Both the position numbers and the translations under genes were made by a program. A DNA stretch of 5,806 nt from an uncultured Anaerolineales bacterium (GTDB lineage: Bacteria > Chloroflexota > Anaerolineae > Anaerolineales > Villigracilaceae), in NCBI GenBank assembly GCA_938008865.1, contig CALLJA010000489.1:1-5806 (forward strand). The letters are read 5' to 3'. Each line of letters opens with the position of its first letter. The first letter of the stretch is position 1. Below the pieces are notes generated by a model. It was not told the DNA's origin and did no database searches. It was given only the letters and a program-made list of their open reading frames with translations. Positions 1 through 5,428 of the stretch are shown in pieces.

Positions 1-314
1 TGGACTTCCAGGATGTAGCGGGCGGGCGCCTTTGGCAGGTAGGCAGGCTTCCAGGATTTGGCGATTACCTTGTCCACCACGGTCATCGAAGAGTCAATCC
101 AGAAGACGGCCAGGTCGAAGGGGACGAAGAACATGTGGATGGACGAGTCAAGGCGCGAGTCGCGCGCTTCGACCAGCAGCAGGCCTTCGTCGAGGCCGAG
201 GGCGGAGCGGAACATCAGCCCACGCAGGCGACACAGGAAGGTGTCGCAGAACCCGACCGTGGCGAGGGTGGGCAGGGGGCGTGTGAGATTTTTGATCGAA
301 ACGGGATGGGGCAT
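1..314 (-). CDS. DUF192 family protein, 3' end beyond the left edge
   Basis: Reading leftward from ATG at 314-312, an open frame of 104 codons runs to the window edge without a stop. The product contains NLTRPLP (residues 9-15), RLRGLMFR (29-36), DEGLLLVE (42-49), SSIHMFFVPFDLAVFWID (57-74) and an ending PARYILEV (97-104). This order (RGLMFR, then an acidic-glycine turn, then a hydrophobic block ending in ID, then a YxLEV strand) is that of DUF192, a small beta-rich family of about 110-150 residues and unknown function. Nearly the whole domain is therefore present. I see no signal peptide, although many family members are exported. No Shine-Dalgarno precedes the ATG; the 17 bases before it are AT-rich and form the tail of a terminator. 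The start is preferred because the next in-frame ATG (residue 34) lies inside the conserved motif. The family call is fairly sure; a function cannot be given. Confidence 0.82.
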   Translation of the reverse strand, partial: MPHPVSIKNLTRPLPTLATVGFCDTFLCRLRGLMFRSALGLDEGLLLVEARDSRLDSSIHMFFVPFDLAVFWIDSSMTVVDKVIAKSWKPAYLPKAPARYILEV

Positions 315-317
315 GGG

Positions 318-347
318 ATAATAAATAGAAAAGGGCGGTCCCGTCAA
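318..347 (-). promoter_or_regulatory. Possible promoter of the DUF192 gene, overlapping a terminator
   Basis: On the minus strand TTGACG (347-342) and TATTAT (323-318) each match the sigma-70 consensus at five of six positions and are 18 bases apart. The -35 lies in the loop of the response-regulator terminator and the -10 lies in its T-rich tail. Only three bases separate the -10 from the DUF192 ATG, so transcription would start at or just inside the start codon. That is a little too close for a standard leaderless start, which lowers confidence. The alternative is that the boxes are chance matches in an AT-rich tail and the gene is expressed by read-through. Confidence 0.35.
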
Positions 348-358
348 GCGGACCGCCC
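323..358 (-). terminator. Intrinsic terminator of the response regulator gene
   Basis: A perfect 9-base inverted repeat, GGGCGGTCC and GGACCGCCC (350-358 and 333-341), encloses an 8-base loop. Read on the minus strand it is followed by TTTTCTATTT. The stem begins 11 bases after the stop codon of the response regulator. A GC-rich stem followed by a T tract is the standard Rho-independent form, and the T tract is only on the minus-strand side, which fixes the direction. Confidence 0.9.
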
Positions 359-369
359 GTCGAGGCGAC

Positions 370-768
370 TTAGGCGACCAGGTTGTTCTGGTTCAGGACC
401 TTTTCCACACTGTTGAGCAGGTCCTGCGGGCTGAAGGGTTTGGTGATGTAATCGTCCACCTTGGCGATATGGATGCCCAGCACGCGGTCGATGTTTTGGG
501 CCTTGGCGGTGACGACGATAACGGGGATATCACGGGTTTTTTCGTCGGCCTTCATTTGCTGGTATACTTCCCACCCGTCCATATCGGGCATCATCAAGTC
601 GAGCAGCACTAGGTCGGGGTGTTCCTCGCGCACCAGGCGAAGCCCTTCCTTCCCGCCCGCAGCCCCTTTCACTTCAAAGCCGCGCCGCCCCAGGATGAGG
701 CGGATCAGATCGATCATTTCTTGTTCGTCTTCGACACACAATATGCGCTTGATAGGTTGATTGCTCAT
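370..768 (-). CDS. Single-domain response regulator (CheY-like receiver)
   Basis: The 132-residue product is a lone receiver domain with no DNA-binding or enzymatic output domain, so it probably acts by protein-protein contact or in a phosphorelay. The phosphorylation site is complete: the acidic pair E13-D14, the phospho-acceptor D57 in LVLLDLMMPDMDG, T87 in IPVIVVTAK, and K110 in DDYITKPF. The stretch before the conserved lysine reads GIHIAKVDDY where many receivers have GAxDY, so the alpha-4 face, commonly used for partner binding, is divergent. ATG at 768 is preceded by AAAAGGTG (781-774) at a 5-base spacing, a good Shine-Dalgarno. No histidine kinase lies in the window, so the partner is unknown. 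The gene is divergent from xth and ends in its own terminator. The receiver call is secure; the pathway is not known. Confidence 0.93.
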   Translation of the reverse strand: MSNQPIKRILCVEDEQEMIDLIRLILGRRGFEVKGAAGGKEGLRLVREEHPDLVLLDLMMPDMDGWEVYQQMKADEKTRDIPVIVVTAKAQNIDRVLGIHIAKVDDYITKPFSPQDLLNSVEKVLNQNNLVA

Positions 769-811
769 GCGGGCACCTTTTCGTTAGTTTACCATAAAAC
801 GGGTTATATAA
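769..811. promoter_or_regulatory. Divergent intergenic region, response regulator / xth
   Basis: These 43 bases must hold start signals for both divergent genes unless one promoter lies inside the opposite gene. The response regulator side has a clear Shine-Dalgarno (774-781). On the xth side I see only AT-rich matches, CATAAA (793-798) and TATATA (805-810), each four of six to a -10, with no -35 at a suitable distance and no Shine-Dalgarno. No operator-like inverted repeat stands out. The promoter role follows from position rather than from recognised boxes. Confidence 0.4.
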
Positions 812-1573
812 ATGAAGCTGATTACATGGAATGTCAATGGCCTGCGGGCGGCACTGGGCAAACGGGCCCTGGATTGGGCCTGGGCGCACGAACCGGATGC
901 GCTGTGCCTGCAAGAGATCAAAGCCCGCCCCGAGCAGTTGACCGACGAACAACGCGCCTTCCCTGTGGATAACCTCGTCTGGAACCCGGCTGAGCGCGCG
1001 GGCTACAGCGGCGTAGCTACCTTCCTGCGCGAGCCCGCACTGGAGACAAGGATCGGGATGGATGCGCCGCGCTTCGACGTGGAGGGGCGCGTGATCCAGA
1101 CCTTGCACCCGGGCTTTCGCCTGTTCAATATCTACTTCCCGAACGGCGGGCGCGGCGAGGACCGCGTGGCCTACAAACTGGACTTTTACGCCCACCTACT
1201 CGACCTGTGCGGCAGCCTGCATGCGCGCGGGGAAGCCATCATCATTACGGGCGATTTCAATACCGCCCACCAGCCTATCGACCTCAAGAATCCCAAAGAG
1301 AACGAAAAGGTCTCGGGTTTCATGCCCGAGGAACGCGCCTGGGTGCAGAAATTCCTCGACCACGGCTTCGTGGACGCCTACCGCCGCCTGTATCCCGACA
1401 AAGTGGAATACACCTGGTGGACCTATCGCTTAAATGCCCGCGCGCGGGGCATCGGCTGGCGGCTGGATTATTTCCTGGTGTCGGAGCCGCTCATGCCGCG
1501 TGTACGCGATGTGGTCATCCATGCCGACGTGCAAGGCTCCGATCATTGCCCGGTAGAGTTAATTTTGGATTAG
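812..1573 (+). CDS. xth: Exodeoxyribonuclease III / class II AP endonuclease
   Basis: The 253-residue product belongs to the Mg-dependent exonuclease-endonuclease-phosphatase fold. It cuts DNA 5' of abasic sites and removes 3' blocking groups in base excision repair in the cytoplasm. Catalytic motifs are all present: WNVNGLR with N7 at the N-terminus, LQEIK with metal ligand E35, NIYFPNG with Y108, GDFN with D148 and N150, RLDYFLVS with D219, and GSDHCPV with D244-H245. The segment PKENEKVSGFMPEER (161-175) followed by VDAYR resembles the ExoA/APE1-like branch of the family. Length is normal (about 250-270). ATG at 812 is chosen because MKLITWNVNGLRA is the usual family N-terminus. No Shine-Dalgarno precedes it, so translation may start on a short or absent leader. 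It stands alone, divergent from the response regulator gene, with no clear terminator before ftsH. Confidence in the enzyme is high; xth, xthA and exoA are used interchangeably as names. Confidence 0.96.
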   Translation: MKLITWNVNGLRAALGKRALDWAWAHEPDALCLQEIKARPEQLTDEQRAFPVDNLVWNPAERAGYSGVATFLREPALETRIGMDAPRFDVEGRVIQTLHPGFRLFNIYFPNGGRGEDRVAYKLDFYAHLLDLCGSLHARGEAIIITGDFNTAHQPIDLKNPKENEKVSGFMPEERAWVQKFLDHGFVDAYRRLYPDKVEYTWWTYRLNARARGIGWRLDYFLVSEPLMPRVRDVVIHADVQGSDHCPVELILD

Positions 1574-1669
1574 ACCAGCTGAGTTTTGCGCAAATTGATT
1601 GTTTTTGGAAGTAAAGTATTAGAGAATCATAGAAAGATTTTTCCAGGTGGAGCGTCTAGAGAGCGGACT

Positions 1670-1678
1670 TGGTATAAT
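1670..1678 (+). promoter_or_regulatory. Extended -10 promoter of ftsH
   Basis: TGG-TATAAT (1670-1678) is a perfect -10 hexamer with the TGn extension. No hexamer resembling TTGACA lies 15-19 bases upstream (the bases around 1649-1655 read GGAGCGT). This fits an extended -10 promoter that depends little on a -35. The expected transcription start is near 1685, giving a leader of about 17 bases that still contains the ftsH Shine-Dalgarno. The rest of the 1574-1701 gap is AT-richer than the flanking genes. It holds a 10-base palindrome, TTTGCGCAAA (1585-1594), which may be chance, and no good terminator for xth. Confidence 0.75.
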
Positions 1679-1691
1679 CTGAAATCTATTT

Positions 1692-1696
1692 GGAGG
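1692..1696 (+). promoter_or_regulatory. Ribosome binding site that fixes the ftsH start
   Basis: GGAGG (1692-1696) is a strong Shine-Dalgarno lying 5 bases before GTG at 1702. The in-frame TTG at 1690 overlaps this site, so it cannot be the start that the site serves. The GTG is therefore the start. Confidence 0.88.
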
Positions 1697-1701
1697 ATTC
1701 C

Positions 1702-3561
1702 GTGAATTCACGCAGCCAGAACTTCATCGTCTACTTCTTCCTCGTCGTGGCGATTGCGGCTATGATCTATATCGGTTTACGTCAGGAGAACCCGGGGCAG
1801 GAGGCCCTGACGATCAACCAGGTGGCTCAAGCCGTCCGCGCGGGAGATGTAGCCCGCATCGTGATCGAAGAGGAAAATCATATCCGTGTCGTGTACGCCG
1901 ACGGGACCGAGAAAGATTCCTACAAGGAACAAGAATCGACCCTGGTCGAACAGCTCAAGGGGCTGGGCGTCAGTGAGGCGGAACTCGCGCCCGACAACGT
2001 GGTGATCGAGGTCAAGCAACCATCCCTGTGGACCAATATTCTCGGTCCGACCCTCATTTACATCCTGCCGCTGCTGTTGATGGGCGGTGTGTTGTGGTTC
2101 ATCTTCCGCCAGGCGCAGGGCTCGAATAATGCCGCCATGTCCTTCGGGAAGAGCCGCGCGCGCATGTTCAGCGGCGAGCATCCCACCGTCACGTTTGCGG
2201 ATGTGGCGGGCGTGGAAGAGTCCAAGCAGGAACTGGCCGAGGTGGTCGAGTTCCTCAAGGAGCCGCAGAAATTCATCCAGTTGGGCGCGCGCATCCCCAA
2301 AGGCGTCCTGCTGGTCGGCCCTCCAGGAACAGGCAAGACGTTACTGGCCAAGGCCGTTTCGGGCGAGGCGGGCGTTCCGTTCTTCTCGATCTCGGGTTCC
2401 GACTTCGTGGAAATGTTCGTGGGCGTCGGCGCCAGCCGCGTGCGCGACCTGTTCGACCAGGCCAAGCGCCATTCGCCCTGCATCGTCTTCGTGGATGAGA
2501 TCGACGCCGTCGGTCGTCAGCGCGGAGCGGGGCTGGGCGGCTCGCACGACGAGCGCGAACAGACCCTCAACCAGATGCTGGTGGAGATGGATGGCTTCGA
2601 CACCGATACCAACATCATCATCATTGCGGCCACCAACCGCCCCGACATTCTTGACCCCGCGTTGCTGCGCCCTGGGCGCTTCGACCGCCGCGTGACCCTG
2701 GACCGCCCCGACGTGAAGGGCCGCGAGGCCATCCTCAAGGTGCATGTCAAGGGCAAGCCTCTCGACCCCGAAGTGGAGTTGAGTACCCTGGCGCGCGGCA
2801 CGCCTGGCTTTGTCGGCGCGGACTTGGAGAACCTGGTCAATGAAGGTGCCATCCTGGCGGCCCGCCGCAACAAGAAGTCCATCGGGCAGACCGACCTGGA
2901 AGAGGCCATCGAACGCGTGGTGATGGGCCCCGAGCGAAAATCGCGCCTGATCTCAGATGAAGAGAAGCGTATTATCGCCTACCACGAGGCGGGCCACGCG
3001 GTGGTCGCCAACGCCCTGGCCGAGGCAGACCCTGTCCAGAAGGTGACCATCGTCGGCCGTGGACAGGCGGGCGGCGTCACCTGGTTCCGCCCCGACGAGG
3101 ACCGTATCCTCATGTCGCGCAAGAAGATGCTCGCCACCCTGGCCATGGCTCTGGGCGGACGCGCCGCCGAAGAATTAATCTTCGACGACATCACCTCGGG
3201 CGCTTCTAACGACATCGAGCAGGTCACGCGCATGGCGCGTTCCATGGTGACTCGCCTGGGTATGAGCAGTGAACTCGGCAACATGGTTTATGGACAGAAA
3301 GAGGAATTGATCTTCCTGGGCCGCGAGATCTCCGAACAGCGTGATTACTCTGAAGCTGTGGCCGAGCAGATCGACCGCGAGGTCCGCAGGATCGTGGACG
3401 AGTCGTACAGGCTGGCCAAGGACCTGCTCAGCCAATACCGCGCCCAGTTGGACATCGTGGCGAAGAAACTGCTGGAAGTCGAATCGATTACCCGCGAGGA
3501 ATTCGAGCAGATCTTCCCGCCGCCTGCTCCCAAGAAGAGCGGCACGCCGCAACTGGCGTGA
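1702..3561 (+). CDS. ftsH: ATP-dependent zinc metalloprotease FtsH
   Basis: A membrane-anchored AAA+ protease that forms a hexamer and degrades misfolded membrane proteins and some regulatory proteins. With the GTG start the product has 619 residues, normal for the family (about 600-650). In order: a membrane segment at about 8-25; a short extracytoplasmic domain; a second membrane segment at about 111-135 (LIYILPLLLMGGVLWFIF); Walker A GPPGTGKT (206-213); pore loop MFVGVG (238-243); Walker B IVFVDEID (261-268); the second region of homology TNRPDILDPALLRPGRFDR (311-329) with arginine fingers R326 and R329; the zinc motif HEAGH (428-432) with catalytic E429; and a third zinc ligand, probably D504 in SGASNDIEQ. 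The tail ends in a helical region and a short Pro/Lys stretch. No key residue is missing. It has its own extended -10 promoter and ends just before a hairpin shared with the converging acyl-CoA ligase gene. Identification is very secure. Confidence 0.98.
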   Translation: MNSRSQNFIVYFFLVVAIAAMIYIGLRQENPGQEALTINQVAQAVRAGDVARIVIEEENHIRVVYADGTEKDSYKEQESTLVEQLKGLGVSEAELAPDNVVIEVKQPSLWTNILGPTLIYILPLLLMGGVLWFIFRQAQGSNNAAMSFGKSRARMFSGEHPTVTFADVAGVEESKQELAEVVEFLKEPQKFIQLGARIPKGVLLVGPPGTGKTLLAKAVSGEAGVPFFSISGSDFVEMFVGVGASRVRDLFDQAKRHSPCIVFVDEIDAVGRQRGAGLGGSHDEREQTLNQMLVEMDGFDTDTNIIIIAATNRPDILDPALLRPGRFDRRVTLDRPDVKGREAILKVHVKGKPLDPEVELSTLARGTPGFVGADLENLVNEGAILAARRNKKSIGQTDLEEAIERVVMGPERKSRLISDEEKRIIAYHEAGHAVVANALAEADPVQKVTIVGRGQAGGVTWFRPDEDRILMSRKKMLATLAMALGGRAAEELIFDDITSGASNDIEQVTRMARSMVTRLGMSSELGNMVYGQKEELIFLGREISEQRDYSEAVAEQIDREVRRIVDESYRLAKDLLSQYRAQLDIVAKKLLEVESITREEFEQIFPPPAPKKSGTPQLA

Positions 3562-3584
3562 GTGGTGCCTGGTAATTGGTAATG

Positions 3585-3616
3585 AAAAGAGGCTCTCCTA
3601 TTGGAGGGCCTCTTTT
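3585..3616. terminator. Bidirectional intrinsic terminator between ftsH and the acyl-CoA ligase gene
   Basis: A 14-pair stem, AAAAGAGGCTCTCC (3585-3598) with GGAGGGCCTCTTTT (3603-3616), closes a four-base TATT loop. One pair, T3594 with G3607, is a G-U wobble on the plus-strand RNA. Read rightward the stem ends in TTTT followed by AGTTTTAATT; read leftward it ends in TTTTCATTA. It lies 23 bases after the ftsH stop and 30 bases after the stop of the converging gene, so it can end both transcripts. Confidence 0.93.
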
Positions 3617-3646
3617 AGTTTTAATTGGACCATCGAGCGCGGTGTG

Positions 3647-5350
3647 CTACGCAGCCGTTTCCTTATGCTGGCGGACCAGTTCGCGGCGCAGGATCTTGCC
3701 GACGGTGGTCTTGGGCAATTCGCTGCGGAATTCGTAATGCGTGGGGACTTTGTATGGGGCCAGCCGATCCTTGCACCAAGCCTTGAGTTCCGCTTCATCG
3801 GCAGACTCGCCCGGCTTGAGCACAATCCAGGCCTTGACAGTCTCGCCGCGGTACGGGTCGGGGATGCCCGCCACGCCCACTTCGAGGACCTTCGGGTTGG
3901 CGGCCAGCGCCTCCTCTACCTCACGCGGCCAAACCTGGAAGCCGCCCGGCTTGATCAGTTCCTTCTTGCGGTCGACGATGTAGAAATAACCGTCCTCGTC
4001 CATTTGGGCGATGTCGCCCGTGAACAACCAGGTTTTGCCGTCTTTCATTGTGCGCAGGGTGTTGGCTGTCTCGGTGGGCATGTTGTGATAGCCCTTCATC
4101 ACCTGCGGCCCGTGGATGATGATCTCGCCGACCTCGCCCTGGCCCAGGATGGTTTCGCCGTCGTCGAGGCTGACGATCTTCACGTCCACGTCGGGCAGGG
4201 GCATGCCGATGGAACCCGTCTTGTTGACGCCGTTGAGCGGGTTGCAGTGCGTGGCGGTCGGCGCCTCGGACAGGCCATAGCCTTCGAAGACCTTGCCGCC
4301 TGTCAGCTGTTCAAATTGTTCTTTGGTCTCGCGCAGCAGCGGAGCAGAGCCCGAGATGCAGGCTTTGATCGAAGACAGGTTGTATTTGCCAGCCTTGACG
4401 TCGGGGTGATTGTTGATGCCGTTGTACAGCGCGGGCACGCCGGGGAAGATGGTGGCTTTGTACTTGCTGATGTTGTCCAACACGTCCTTCAGGTCGCGCG
4501 CGTTTGGCACCATCACCATGCTGCCGCCATTCGACATGGCAAAGTTCATGCCCGCCACCATGCCGTAGACGTGGAAGAGCGGGATGGCCATCAGCACCAC
4601 TTCCTTGCCAGGCTCGAGGCCCGTCATCCACGATTTGATCTGCAGGGTGTTGGCCACCACATTGCGGTGCATGGCCACCGCGCCCTTCGAGACGCCCGTG
4701 GTCCCACCCGAGTATTGGAACAAGGCCGTATCATCGGGACCAATCTCCAGGGCGGGGCGCGAAGCGCTGGCATATTTTGCGATCAGGTCCTGCATCCAGA
4801 CCTCGCCTTCGGCCAGTCCGCCCTCAATGCGGAATCCGCCTTTCTTCTCCTTCGCCAGGGTGAAGAGCAGGCGCAGCAGAGGCGGCAGGGCTTCCTTCAG
4901 GTTGGTCACGATCAACTTCTTGATCCTGGTCTTGGGCTGGGCGGCCTTGATCGTCTTGTAGAAGTTGGTCATCACGAACATCACTTCGATGCCCGCATCG
5001 CTGGCCTGATGCTCGATCTCGGGGGCGGTGTAGAGCGGGTTGGTGGCCACCACCACGCCGCCCGCCTTGAGGATGGCGTAATAGGCCATCACGAATTGCG
5101 GCGAGTTCGGCATGAAGATGCCCACGCGGTCGCCCTTCTTCACGCCCATGTCCACCAGCGCGGCAGCCAGGTGGTCGGTGATGTCGTTCATCTCCTTGTA
5201 CGTAACGACCGCGCCTTTGAAGATCGTGCAGGCGCGGTCGGGATACTTGCGCGCGGAATCATCCAAAAAGTGATACAGCGGCGCTTGGGGATATTCGATT
5301 GCGGCGGGCACCCCCTTGTCGTAATGCTCTACCCAGGGTCGGTCCTTCAT
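3647..5350 (-). CDS. Long-chain fatty-acid--CoA ligase (AMP-forming)
   Basis: The 567-residue product is a complete ANL-superfamily adenylating enzyme. These activate a carboxylic acid with ATP to an acyl-AMP and pass it to CoA. Motifs in order: the phosphate loop YSGGTTGVSKGA (213-224; most relatives have T where this has S214), PLFHVYG (257-263), the adenine-binding GYGLSEAP (357-364), FTGD (443-446), the hinge DRKKELIKPGGFQVWPREVE (460-479), and PKTTVGKILRREL (546-558) with catalytic K552. A basic, hydrophobic stretch at about 151-171 (LPPLLRLLFTLAKEKK) is seen in long-chain FadD/LcfA-type enzymes and may touch the membrane. Long-chain fatty acid is therefore the likely substrate, but it cannot be proven from sequence. 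ATG at 5350 is chosen because AAGGAGG stands just before it; an in-frame upstream ATG at 5410 would add 20 residues unlike the family and lies within the promoter. A strong promoter sits directly upstream, so it is probably transcribed on its own. Confidence 0.94.
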   Translation of the reverse strand: MKDRPWVEHYDKGVPAAIEYPQAPLYHFLDDSARKYPDRACTIFKGAVVTYKEMNDITDHLAAALVDMGVKKGDRVGIFMPNSPQFVMAYYAILKAGGVVVATNPLYTAPEIEHQASDAGIEVMFVMTNFYKTIKAAQPKTRIKKLIVTNLKEALPPLLRLLFTLAKEKKGGFRIEGGLAEGEVWMQDLIAKYASASRPALEIGPDDTALFQYSGGTTGVSKGAVAMHRNVVANTLQIKSWMTGLEPGKEVVLMAIPLFHVYGMVAGMNFAMSNGGSMVMVPNARDLKDVLDNISKYKATIFPGVPALYNGINNHPDVKAGKYNLSSIKACISGSAPLLRETKEQFEQLTGGKVFEGYGLSEAPTATHCNPLNGVNKTGSIGMPLPDVDVKIVSLDDGETILGQGEVGEIIIHGPQVMKGYHNMPTETANTLRTMKDGKTWLFTGDIAQMDEDGYFYIVDRKKELIKPGGFQVWPREVEEALAANPKVLEVGVAGIPDPYRGETVKAWIVLKPGESADEAELKAWCKDRLAPYKVPTHYEFRSELPKTTVGKILRRELVRQHKETAA

Positions 5351-5354
5351 GGTT

Positions 5355-5361
5355 CCTCCTT
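5355..5361 (-). promoter_or_regulatory. Ribosome binding site that fixes the acyl-CoA ligase start
   Basis: On the minus strand AAGGAGG (5361-5355) lies four bases before ATG at 5350. It is close to a perfect anti-16S match and selects this ATG over the in-frame ATG 60 bases upstream, which has no leader of its own. Confidence 0.88.
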
Positions 5362-5382
5362 CAACTAGTTGGCGTTGCGAAT

Positions 5383-5410
5383 AGTATAGCCTGAAAAAAA
5401 CAAAAGTCAA
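5383..5410 (-). promoter_or_regulatory. Sigma-70-type promoter of the acyl-CoA ligase gene
   Basis: On the minus strand TTGACT (5410-5405) and TATACT (5388-5383) each match consensus at five of six positions, with a 16-base spacer rich in T (TTTGTTTTTTTCAGGC). The predicted start is near 5376, giving a leader of about 26 bases that contains the Shine-Dalgarno. The -35 begins only four bases after the miaA stop codon. The long T run in the spacer may double as the tail of a miaA terminator. Confidence 0.75.
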
Positions 5411-5428
5411 TAATTCAGGTGAACTTTT
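5394..5428 (-). terminator. Weak possible terminator of miaA
   Basis: On the minus strand AAAAGTTCA (5428-5420) can pair with TGACTTTT (5409-5402), eight pairs with one bulged T, around a 10-base loop that includes the miaA stop codon. It is followed by G and seven Ts (5401-5394). The stem is AT-rich and weak, so the T run is the better part of the evidence. The structure overlaps the -35 and spacer of the acyl-CoA ligase promoter. Confidence 0.35.

Noticed and set aside
32..416. Three overlapping plus-strand frames of 84-93 codons at the left end.
   Set aside because: The minus strand here encodes a clear DUF192 domain; the plus-strand translations are Arg/Ser/Gly-rich with no family resemblance, and one runs through the terminator hairpin.
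674..1195. A 173-codon minus-strand frame opposite xth.
   Set aside because: It is antisense to xth, crosses the divergent intergenic gap and overlaps the response regulator gene in another frame. It has no recognisable motif.
1434..1452. A near-palindrome ATGCCCGCGCGCGGGGCAT inside xth.
   Set aside because: It is imperfect and encodes conserved coding sequence (Ala-Arg-Ala-Arg-Gly) with GC-rich codons; no T tract follows, so it is not a terminator.
1585..1594. A 10-base palindrome, TTTGCGCAAA, just after xth, considered as an operator or terminator.
   Set aside because: It has no loop, no T tract directly after it and no second copy near the ftsH promoter. A 10-base palindrome can occur by chance, so it is mentioned only in the promoter entry.
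3571..3583. A short tandem repeat, GGTAATT then GGTAATG, after ftsH.
   Set aside because: There are only two copies of 6-7 bases with no flanking structure of the CRISPR or insertion-site type.
3341..5368. A 675-codon plus-strand open frame spanning the end of ftsH and the whole ligase gene.
   Set aside because: It is out of frame with ftsH, runs through the terminator hairpin and lies antisense to an enzyme with all its motifs. Its translation is rich in His, Arg, Gly and Val with no recognisable domain. Long antisense frames are expected in GC-rich coding DNA.
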